Origin: Sesamia nonagrioides
Taxonomy: Eukaryota > Arthropoda > Insecta > Lepidoptera > Noctuidae
Length of the DNA: 64,000 nt
Direction of reading: 5' to 3'
NCBI GenBank assembly: GCA_017933935.1
Contig: JADWQK010000871.1
Span: forward strand, 1 to 64,000
Part shown: positions 48,801 to 60,800 of the stretch, in pieces
How the letters are laid out: each line of letters starts with the position of its first letter
Position numbering within the stretch: the first letter of the stretch is position 1
Position numbers and translations under genes: made by a program
Notes under the pieces: model-generated
The model's database searches: none
What the model saw: the letters and a program-made list of their open reading frames with translations, nothing else
What the model was told of the DNA's origin: nothing

Positions 48801-51800
48801 AAGCATAACACATACGACCTACTGCTTCTAACGTTGAGCTATAGATATGACCTAATGCTTCTAAGGTCGAGAATTGTTAGTGTAGCGAAGCTAACAATTC
48901 ACAATACCTAATCGTACTCTTCCTTGGCCTCGGTTGGTTCTGCACCGTAATTACGTAACAAACAATCAGTTGCAATCACAATCATGTTGAAGGATATTGC
49001 TTCATATGCTCACACAATGTCATGACGTCAGGATGTTGCGAGCATCTGCGAGCTCTTACATGAGTGTTTTTGAAATGAGAATGTTGAATAAGATCAGTAA
49101 TCTTTAGTCTGTAGTCTAATGCAGTGTAGTAGTTTAATCTAGTCTTACACGAGTGCCTGCATCGCGACGGGCGACTAGGATATACAACATCCCGACATTA
49201 AGCGTCGGGCATTAGCCCACCAGACACAAAACCTGTCTGATAGAGGGGTTATCCCTTATCTATGGAAGATGACGAAATTTATACTAGGCTGCAAAGTATT
49301 GCCTCCTAATTCAAGACCTTGCCTAATACATTATGTACTAGCTTTCCGTCCGCGGCTTCGCCCGGTTATATCGCGCTTTTTAGATTTCCCTCGGGAATAT
49401 CAAATTTTTCTGGGATCAAACCCTATTATTTAATTCGGACTTCTAACTTTAGGTCTGCAAAATTTCAAAGCAATAGGTTCAGCTGTTACGGCGTGAAAGC
49501 GGACCAAACAAACAAACAATCAAACAAACTCACTTTCTGATCTATAATATTAGTAAGGATGGCGCTTAGTGTCCGTACTAAACAATAGAAATAATCATAA
49601 GCATCAAGCTCTACATAACCAGTATATATAGCTGACTTTTGATTGTACGAAAAGTCTATACAACGAGAAGTCAGTTAAGACTGGAAATGCTTGCTTGATG
49701 TTTCGTCGTGTATACCAAAGATAATGAATTCCAACATTGAGTTGGAAGTTCAAGGTTGAAATACTTGTAGAATAATAGACAAGATAATGTATGTGAATAA
49801 ATGTAATGCGGCACGGTTTATTGTATAATAATATGTTGGCAATCATAACTGTGATGTTAGTTTTTTATATGAAGCTGTGTCTGTTGGGCATTAGAATGAC
49901 CTTGTGTTATAAACCATACTAGCTACGCTCCGCATAAGTAGGTAATAAAAGTCCAAATATGTAAAACCTGGTTATAAATCATCTGTGGGCCATATGTCAT
50001 CAAAATCAGTTCAGTAGTTTAAGTGTAAACTTTCACGTTTATAATGTTATTAGGATTATCACCTAATAGTTGTATGTACTAGTATAAAGCAAACCCTGTC
50101 CGATCCGTGAAGGTATTCTTAGGTATTGATAACTGATACTACTAATGCATACAAAGTCGGGCTAAACTTAAAAAAAACCCCTAAAAATAAATATTAATTT
50201 GTAAAAAGAGGTAACTTAATACATGTGCGGTAGGCAACTCTTCCGCGGGTGACGGGGAGCAGGGCACGCGGCGGCGGTGTAGTCACTTTTTAAAAATTAC
50301 CAAATTTCGGAGAAGTTCGAATTAATACGCGGGAAAAAAGATTATTTCAAAAATCATTAGTATAGTTACTATGATGATTACGTAAAATTTTATATTACGA
50401 GGGTCATTTGAAACGTTATTAGCCTAACATACTTAATGAAACCAAACGATTTTGAGTTTATTTTTATTTTTCAACATACTCTTCTCTGAGCCCAAAACAC
50501 CTTTTCCATTGACTCGGTAAAGTTTGGATACCCATTTTAAAAAAATATTCGTCTAACTCCTCAAAATAAGCGTCCACGGCGGCTATGACCTCTTCATTTG
50601 TAAAAATATGTTTCCACTTAAATATTTTTTAGCTTTGGGAACAGATAAAAGTCGAACGGTGCTAAATAAATATGTGGGATGAGGTAGCCATATTGATGGA
50701 TTTCTGCCATGGACTGCACTGAGGTATGAACGCGCGCATTGTTCTGATGAAACAAGACTTTTCTTCTCAATATTCCTGGACGTATTTCTTTCATTACTTC
50801 TCTAAAACGACGCAAGAGGTTGCAATAGTAATCGGAGTTTATTGTTTCACCCTTTTTCAAATAATGCACGAGAATTATACCCTTTGCATTCCAAAATACT
50901 GATATCATGACTTTGCCCGCCGATACACCTTTGCCTTTTTTTGGGTGGGCGATCCTGCTCTTTTCCATTGTTTCGACTGTTCTTTTGTCTCGGGTGTATT
51001 GTGGTGAACCCAGGTTTCATCCATGGTTAAAAATCTTTCAACAAATTGTATTGGTCAGCTTTAATAACTCTTAAACAGTGGCGAGAAGTTGTGAGTCGGT
51101 TGCGTTTTTGTTCCACTGAAAGCAGCCGCGGTACCTATCGCGCAGACACCTTAGAGAATCCAAGTTCAGTAGTAATTATATGATGTGTTCACTCAGATGA
51201 GATGCCTACAGTCTTAGTTATCTCCTCGATAGTCAATCTTCCATCAGATAAAAACAAATCACAGATTTTTTCTTTGTTTTGATCAGTGGAAGCTGTGGAA
51301 GGCCGGCCACTACGGGGCCCATCTTGAATGGTCTCACGACCACGTTTAAACTCCGCCACCCAGTTTTTAACAGTCGCATACGAAGGAGCAGATTCACCCA
51401 AAGTAGCAGACATGTCTTCATAGCTTTTGGAGTTAAACCTTCCAAATTCAGGTATTTTATCACTGCACGATGTTCAATTTTATCCATTTTCAAAAATAGC
51501 TCTGACTTGACTTACGACATCATATGTAAACGACCAATGAGTTACTGTATACATATAAACAAAACTATGCATACTTGTTGTTAAATAATGTAACTACAAA
51601 ATGAGGGTAGTTATAAAAAAAAAAAAACAATAACTTTAACCACGTTAGGCTAAGAACTTTTCAAATGACCCAGGTATATTTGGTAATGTGTTTACGAAAC
51701 CTTTATTATCCTTATGGGTCGGACAGAATTTTCTTTACATATTCTATAGTGGTGGTCTAGTGGTAACAACCGCCACTTATGATTTTAGGTCAGGGTTTCT

Positions 51801-54800
51801 TACCCAAACAAGCACTTCACTTTGTGTAAATTAACTCATTACCACTGCTCTCAAAACCGTCCTTGAACCGAAATTTCAAAGCCATGTGAATTTCCACTGG
51901 ATCTGCTCAGTGAATTAAGGCCTCCTCTTAAAGAGAGGGAGGAGGCCTGTGTTCCAGTAGTGGAAACATTATAAGCTGATTTATATACAGTAAGGGTCAA
52001 AAGTGGTATAGTCAACCGGGGCAATTGCGTCTAATCGAAATAATTTTAAATCTATTTAAAATTATTTCGAGAGGTAGGTTTTCAAATAGATTTAATAATT
52101 ATTCAAAGTAAACAAAACAAGATGGCAGGAGAGGTAGGTTTTCAAATAGATTTAAAATTATTTCGATTAGACGCAATTACCCCAAAGACGCAATTGCCCC
52201 GGTTAACCTTACTCCACTTTTGACAGTTATTGTTTGTGCAATAAAGTTCAAAAGTGGTAATGCACTTTTGAATCTTACTGTAAATAAGCGGCCACATGGA
52301 TAGAAAGGTGAACTACATGACGGCAAATACATTGTTACAGGATGTTGTTAGTTTCAATTGTTGGCTTGATGCTTTGATTCGCCTCCTTCTGATATTTGAG
52401 GTTTTATTTTTACCTTTATATCCGATTACTAACCTCCCTAAGCTTAAAGTTACCATTAAGGTCAAAGCATTTAACTTTCTTAATATGCATATAATATCTA
52501 AGTACTTAAGATAAATTATTATGTACATGAATTTATTTGCCGTAAGAAAGGTCAACGTCTGTGAATTAATGCCTCGGTTCGACTCAAAAGCCTAGAGTTC
52601 ATTGTTGTCTGATTTCAATTTAAATTAAAGACGCATGTGGACTTTGTACTGAAGTCAATAGAATGGAATACACAGTTATTTAGTCGGCGACTCTTTCAAT
52701 GTCGAGGAGGGTCGACGAAATTGAAAATTACATATATGTAACTTTGCAATATACGCTCATTTATAGTTCAAATATGAATACAATTGATGTACTTAGTATT
52801 TATATAATAATCATAACGGTCGAATTCCTAACCTATTCTTGAGCGGAAACTCACAATGATCTGATATGAAAAGCCAGCTCAACCGGATTAATCTAGATTT
52901 GAGATCAATGCAACAAGTAAATCACAAGTAAATGAGGCATTGAATAGATTTTTCTGCGGTTCAGTTGCGTAATAGGTACACAATCAGTAGTAATGGATTT
53001 CATTTTGACAGTTCAACAACGTTCATTGCGTTATTCTTATTTACGTTGGAAGCCGATTGCCACATGGTCGGGAGAAGTTTAGGCAGATGATAATGATATT
53101 ATTTTATAGTATACTAGCGGCCACCAGCGACTTCGTTCGCGTGGAGTTAGTTATGCTCCGCTCCCATTGGTCGCAGCGTGATGTTTTCGTTTGTTCGTGA
53201 TTATCCAACGCAAAAAGAATTTTTCAAATTGAACCAGTAGTTCCTGAGATGAGCGCGTTCAAACAAACAAACTCTTCAGCATTATACAATATGTAAAGAA
53301 AACCCTGTCTGACCCATAAGGATAATAAAGGTTAGGTAAACACATGACCAAATATTGTATAAAATTTTACGTAATCATCATAAAGACAATACTAATGAAT
53401 TTTAAAATAATCTTTTTTCCCTGCGAATTAATTCCAACTTCCCCGAAATTTGGTAATTTAAAAAAAAAGTGAAAACACCATTTTGACGGTACGCTTATGC
53501 GATTCGACCACGCGTTGCGTGCTCTGCCCCCGGTCGCCCGCGGAAGTGTGTTCTACCGCACATGTACTAAGTTACGTCTTTTTGCAAAATAATATTTATT
53601 TTTTTAAAGGGATTTTTTTTTAACTTTAGTCCGGCTTTTACGGCATTAGTAGAATCAGTTATCGATTCCTAATAATACCTTCACGGATCGGACAGGGTTT
53701 TCTTTACATATTGTATATTAGTATGGATTTTACACTGTCTCTTAAGATATAGGATAGCCTAGTTTAAGGGACAGAGTTTTATTTCCTGTGTACAGAATCT
53801 GGATCCACATATTATAATTAGGAACCTATAATGTAATAGCTATTTAAAAAAAACTATCTTAAGTATAAGCCTGTCTGTATAAATTTTGAAAATAAATAAA
53901 CATTATTCGTTTATTTATTTTACTTACACATAATTTCCATTTTTAAATATTACTATGCTAAAATAAATAATACTATACTACTGCCGTCATAAGGAAAAAA
54001 GGCGCATCTAACATTTTTTTCATGCGAACAATAATAATATTTTTGTATGCCATTTCTTTTACTGATTTAGAATATGCATGTAACTCAATTTGGAAAAAAG
54101 ATGTTAGATGCGTCTTTTTTCCTTACGGCGGCAGACTACACTAGACGAGAAATTTGTACATACGTTAAATGTTAAATCTCATGTAAGTGAACTGTATTAC
54201 CTATGTTCTTTTGAGAAATAAAGATTCTTTAAACCTACATAAACACGGTAATGAATGTATGTAGTTGTACTGTCAAAATGAAACCCATTGCTACTAATAG
54301 TGCGTGTTATGGAATTATCCTGCTGTCCAAGCCCAGATATCCAACTCACCTACTACTCTACCTTGCCTTTTCCCATCTATATCGGGATCGGCTTCCAGTC
54401 CAACAGAATGCGGCTGAATGCCAGTATTTTCCATGCAGCCACTGCTAGGTAAAGCTTGATTCGATTGACTTGATTTGATCCGATTTGATTTGACTACAGA
54501 AGGTGAACATTAGGCTAGATAAGTCCAGCCTAATGTTCACTTTCTGTAGTCATCATCATCATCTCAGCGTTAATCCCAGTCGCATCCGAAGCTTTTTCAG
54601 CTTTGGAGTCTGGGGTCCGCTTTACCAGTCTAACTGCTGATTTTGGATAAATTTCGAATAATTTCCGTGAAGCGACTACCGTCGGACTTCCACAACCCAA
54701 AGGCGAAATCGAAGCATTGCAGTTAGACCAATTGTTGGACTTTTGAGGGCTCCAACAATCCGTAACGACTCTACTAGATGTTCGTATGGCAACCGGGACC

Positions 54801-57800
54801 AACGGCTTAACGTGCTATCCGAGGCACAACCAGACCAATGCAAATTCATGCATACAAATATTTGCACTGCGCGGCTCCTTCCGCAGCGGCCGCGTTCACT
54901 ACCGCTTCGCCACGGAGGCTGTCATTCACCTACTGTAGTGGCTAGGTGAAGCCTATCTATCCAACAATTAACTGCGATAGGTTTGGTGGATGAAATGCTT
55001 CAACAAGGTCACTCACCTTCTCAGGCTTAGCCCAGTCCTCCAAATGATGGATAGTGTTCTTCAGATCGTTGACCAAGTAGTCTACTTCCAGAAGCACTGC
55101 CTCCATTTTGCATCTCCTCAGATCCTTGCGGAGGGCTTCTATCATTGCGTTGCGGTTCTCCTCGTACATCCGAAGGAGGTTCTGCAGCTGTTGGAGACGC
55201 CATTTTATGGGGCGAGTGACGCCGCTATTGAATTTGTCCCTTGCCCTTCGGACCGACTGCGGAAAAAAAAATAGATTGTACAATACATTTTTCGATTGGA
55301 CGATGGAAAACAATTAATCATGGTGTTGGATACTCTGCTATTTGCGAGTCCATCGATATATGCGAGGGATGACGAAATGACGATAGAAAATTATTTGAGC
55401 ATGGGGAAATACATCTATTGAGAAATTTAGGTAAGTACCTAAATGTCAGTAACAAACATAGAAATTAAAGCGTGTAATTTTCATCTACCTAAGCTTTTTT
55501 TGGACGGTATACCATCAAATGACCTCTGGGTGGAGCGGAAGGGCGCGTCAGATTTTTACTGACTAAAACCCGCCCGTGTTCCTTCACTTGCCTGTGCGCC
55601 AGGGCCACGGTGTCTTTTTAACCAACCCGCAACCCTGACTCAGGAGGCATCGGTCTTCGTGGACCCCGTCACGTTGTGCTGATATCTCTTTGAGGTGGAT
55701 CCCCACACTAGTGATACCCTGGCGTTTCTTCCCGGAGACGGAGCGCGTGAGGAAGCGGGTATCCCAGCGCCCTAAGGTAAGGACTAGGCCCGGGTCGACG
55801 ACGGCGCGTTGGGGTTCACGCGCGCCTCGTAGAGATGTCAGCACATCGTAACGGGGTCCACGAGGACCGATGCCTCCTGGGCCAGGGTTGCGGGTTGGTT
55901 AAAAAAGAAACCGTGGCCCTGGCGCACAGGCAAGTGAAGAACGATAGGTGGGTTTTACTCAGTAAAAGTCTCACACGCCTGTCAGCTCCGCCCAGAGCGG
56001 GAGAGGTCATTTCATGAATTCCCATCCAAAACAAAGGGGTAAGACCAGGAATGTCTTCCTTTACCCTAAGTCGATTTACGTTCTTATACGGAACGTATAA
56101 CAGAACGAATCAAAATTATTTTGTTTCAGTTCATATTCATTCAATTTTTATTGTTTTCCTATCAATATAGGTTCCTATTATGCAGATTAATGATGTATAA
56201 ATTATGCATCGCCATACAGATCTAATAGTAATCTATAATTAATAGCTTTTAAGTACTAGTGATTTTTCTTCAAAACATACTTAATTGTAATTAAACAAAA
56301 ATATGCAATCTTGTTAGTGGATACTGATTTCACGTTTAGTGCTGGAACTAATGTTTTAGAAACTGAGGAACGATTAAATATTTCCTATGAACTGGCAGGA
56401 TATTTTAGTTTATATTATAATTCAATAACTGTTTTTTAAGTATGTATTCTATTTTTAAACAACGTAAGTCTAAGTCGATGTAAGTATTTTTTTCCCAACT
56501 TATACCTATCATTACATTACAGAATTTAGACATAAACATATTGAGATCTTGTATAGACGATCGCATATCAAGCTACTACAATCTGTCATATTTATTTATG
56601 ATATTTTCAACTTCATTACTAAAGCATTAAGGCTCAAGGTTGATTGGGAATATTTGACAGTTTCGGGTAGCTTGACCTGCTTTCGTCTGTACATATCTAA
56701 ACCCTTATCCTATCTTATTACTAAGGCATATTATTATTAAATGTATACTTTATTGTTGTTGCTAGGTAATTGAAAAATACTATGAGAATAATTCCTGCTT
56801 ATTTAGTTCAGCTGTCTGTCAACATGTAATAAAATAATATTCTAATAACGTCCATCTTATGATTTCGTTTTATCTTCAATTATCTATAGTATAAAGTAAA
56901 TTGTGTAACAAATATAGTATACAGTAAATTGTGGTTTATCTTAGGACATTGCCCCCATTCATTGGTGAAGAAAATGTTATCAGTAAATAGCCTTTTTATC
57001 GACACTAAGGAACTGTAGGAACAATATTATATGATTTTATTTATGACTAGCTTTCCGCCCGCGGCTTCGCCCGCGTAAATTTCGGTTATATCGCGCTTTT
57101 TAGATTTCCCTCGGGAACATCAATTTTTTCCGGGATAAAAGGTAGCCTATGTCCTTTCTCAGGGTCTAAAGATTGTGTGCTTTCCGCCCGCGTCTTCGCC
57201 CGCGTGGTGTTCGGTTATATCGCGCTTTTTAGATTTCCCTCGGGAATATCAAATTTTTCCGGGATAACAGGTAGCCTATGTTTTTTCTCAGGGTCCAAAG
57301 ATTGTCTGTGCCAAATTTCATCAAAATCGGTTGAGAGATTTAGGCGGGAAAGCGTAACAGACGGACAGACAGAGTTACTTTCACATTTATAATATTAGTA
57401 TGGATTACAATATATACCTACCTAGTGATGTAAAATGAAAAAAAAAAGAAGTTATTTTCCACTTTCATGAAAAAAAAACTTAGCGTCGTTGTTTTTTTTC
57501 TAGCCAACGTTTTAGTTCAATTATAAATTAAATTTGTAATTTGTAAAATAAATCAACATATTATTTATTTATAATTCACTACCTCCAACAATAAATCACA
57601 ACTTAATTCTTTTTTTAATTGTTGTTGTATATCAAAGAATGTTGCCAATATTTTTTGAAACTTTGGTACTGAAATTTTGAACTGAAATTTTGGTACTATT
57701 TTATCAGAAAAGTACGCAGGTTCAAGAATAAACTTAATACTCTATTATGTACTCTTAAGTATTAATTATTTAACGGTAAATGCCATAACAGTTTCAAATT

Positions 57801-60800
57801 TCATGGTCTTGAAAAAAACAACATTTTTTTTCAGGCTTTTTTCACATTAGAAAAAAAAAAAACGTTTTTTTTGCAACACTATACCTACCTAGCAAAGATT
57901 CTCTATACATATATCATCACTCCCCTGTAGGTAATTACGTAACACATTATCAGTAGCAATGGGTTTCATTTTGACAGTTCAACAATATTCATTGCGTTAT
58001 TCACGTTTTTGAGCATCACATTTTCGAACACATGGAGCAATGGATTAACAATATGCTTCGAAATGATCCCAACTGATAGTAATAGTGTGTTACGCAATTA
58101 GGGTGCTGCTCTTATCCCAATGTATTTGAGGTCGGTAGAAACTGAGGCGTTATGGTTTTATAAACTGTCGAGCAGCAAAGAGCCAGCCGCTTCGTTGGTC
58201 CATGTCGGAGATACGGAAGTCCCGCCTGGGTGGGGCGATATATAAAGTATCTTGGCCTAACTTTGGATGGTCAATGAGGCTTCGAAGAGCACTTCGAGCG
58301 ACTCGTTTTCCGGATAGACAAGGCAGTGGTTTTTTGCATAGATAGTTCACCGCCTCTGCGCGGATATGGTGTGATCGACGGTTTTTATAGGGGCTTGATA
58401 CGTCAGGTAGGTTTTCAGAATGGTTACCATGAGTTTTCATTACGAGACTTGATCATACGTATCGACCACGTTTGGCGCTCTCATTGGTTTAGAGTTCTTA
58501 CAACCATGAAGCGGGCCAATCGATGAGTCAAACTCGGTCGATATCGATGATCGAGTCTTCGTGATAAAAAGTCATGGTAGCCTCACGGGCATAGGCGTAC
58601 CCAGCTTCTGGCCTAGGGGTGGGCAAATCAAGTTTTTAGAGTGTGTAATCTTTGTGCGCTATAGTCGGACACGGTTTTTTGGCAATTACACCATACATTT
58701 TGTCAGTGTCTACTAGGTATGTGGTTTATTTAAAAGTTAGAGATAAGTCCTAATTTATACTTTGTTTAGTTTTCAGGAGAGTTCATTCATGTTCTGCGAG
58801 ATTTCCAGGGGGACAGCTACCCCACCTCGGTACGCCCATGCACACAAGTGTCCGACGCTGCGGCACTATAGACTGCAGCGGAAAATAGCTATTCGTATTG
58901 CAAGGATACCGGAGGATATCCTGTGAGAGAGCAACTATACTAGTACGCTTTCCGCCACTAGACATCCTGGCAGGTATGGACGCAAAAGGTCTAAGACCAG
59001 ATTCGCGTTATCCGCTGAAGCAGGAATAGTGTAGGTAAATACAAATTAAAATGGCTCACCTCGGCGATATTGCTCGATTTGGGTTTCAAATTTGTTATTC
59101 CTGTAACAAAAGCATTGAATATATTATTATAATTGTCTGTAATGTAAGCAGACTGTAGCTAGAGTGAAAGGTGAAAAGTTCTGGAGTTTAAGTAGTTTTC
59201 TATGCGGGCACTGGAAATTGACGATTGGTTGGAATTGACATTAATTGATTGGATTGACGTTTCGTCATACTCTTTTGAAAGACAGAAAATAAAGAAAATC
59301 AGTTTATTTGACATTGTTTAAGTAACATTTGCACACAAAACAAAAAAAAAAAAACCGGTCAGGTGCGTGTCGGACTCTCGCACAAAGGGTTCCGTACCAT
59401 TGATTTATGAAATTATTTATATGAAAGGACTTAAGTTATTTGTATGAAAGATTACGCGGTAATAAGCGGTTTACGATTTACGAGGTATTAAAAAAAACTA
59501 CTTACTAGATCTCGTTAAAAACAATTTTCGTTGGTAGTTTTTATAGTAATGTACATCATGTTTTTTTTTCGATTTTTCATATTCTTATTTTAGAAGTTAG
59601 AGGGGGGGGGGGAGGGACACACACACACACACACACAACTCTTTTCCGCTTTGGAAGCGTGTGTCACACAAACTATTCGGAAAAAAAATACTTTAGAAAC
59701 CTCGATATCATTTTTGAAGACCTATCCATAGATACACCCCACACGTATGTTTTTGATAAAAAAAAATTGAGTTTCAGTTCTAAGTATGGGGAGCCCCCCA
59801 TACTGGTTTTGCTCTTATAGTTTAAAAAAAAAATGGCTGTGACATACGGACGGACAGACGGACAGATGGACAGACAGACATGACGAATCTATAAGAGTTC
59901 CGATTTTTTTTTGCCATTTGGCTACGGATCCCTAAAAACTGTATTGTATGCCTCACACTGTCTATATTATGGCCTTATATTGGTGCGCCAAATAACGCCA
60001 GGTCTGCTTTCAAGTAAAATTACATAAGACTGACATCTCAACTGCCCAGTGGCCATTCTTCACCACTTCTTAGTGCTAGCTGGGAAGAAGTATGGCGCAA
60101 GAAACTCTCCAGCAGGAAAGCTGTCTCTTCAGTTGATAGCATTCAATAGTATGCAGATAGGTAGATTACCTGCATACCTGTTGTGGTACATTATGACTGG
60201 TGACATTCGACGTAAAGAACAATAATAATGGAAAAAATAAAATTAAAAAACTGGTCCTTTTGCTGAGGTACGTATTTAAACAGGTTTCAAAATACAGGTT
60301 TTATATTTTGCAGTGAACAACTAACTGGACTTGACTTGGCCTTGTCCTTTTCCTTTTCATTAATCTTTATACACAACATGGAATATTATAGTTTGGGAAT
60401 TAAAAGTACTTAACTCATAAAATTTTACTGTACTACAGGTAGGTCTCTGCTTAACTCTTCAGGAAAGTAAGTCAAAATGCAGTATTTTAAAAATCTAATT
60501 CTGATCTTAACAAACATTTTGAAACAATAAATAGTCAAATTGGTACATCCTGAAATGGTGCTCCAACCAACAGATATTTTTTTTTGTAGTTTGGCACTAG
60601 TTATGACTTTGCGCCAATTTCAAGTAAACATTACTAGTTTGTTAACTTAGAACTTCAACTTCAACTCTTGATCAATGGCCCTTGTTGAATCGATATTACA
60701 ATTTTGCCAATAATGCGTGTAACCACTTATAGAAACTCTTTGAAAATTCTATTTCACAATGATGGCGGATATCGCCAATGACCGTCGAAAAAGACGGCCG

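Larger units (their letters stand above)
50088..51748. mobile_element. MITE family X copy split by a mariner
   Basis: The left part is 50088-50397 and the right part 51675-51748; joined, they match the uninterrupted copies at 24416-24837 and 53285-53718. Confidence 0.8.
42723..55016 (-). other. ALDH3 intron 3 (12.3 kb), transposon-filled
   Basis: Contains SINE S2 pieces, H1 and H2 Helitrons, MITEs R, T and X, a mariner, the GC-rich retroposon 47531-48088 and the TA-flanked foldback 51986-52282. No exon-like segment with matching phase was seen. The parts at about 45906-47280, 48100-49300 and 52290-52960 are AT-rich with nothing recognised apart from small repeat pieces. Confidence 0.6.

Noticed and set aside
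55584..56034. Three overlapping ORFs of 60-86 aa
   Set aside because: All lie in the arms of the foldback 55500-56032 and mirror each other.
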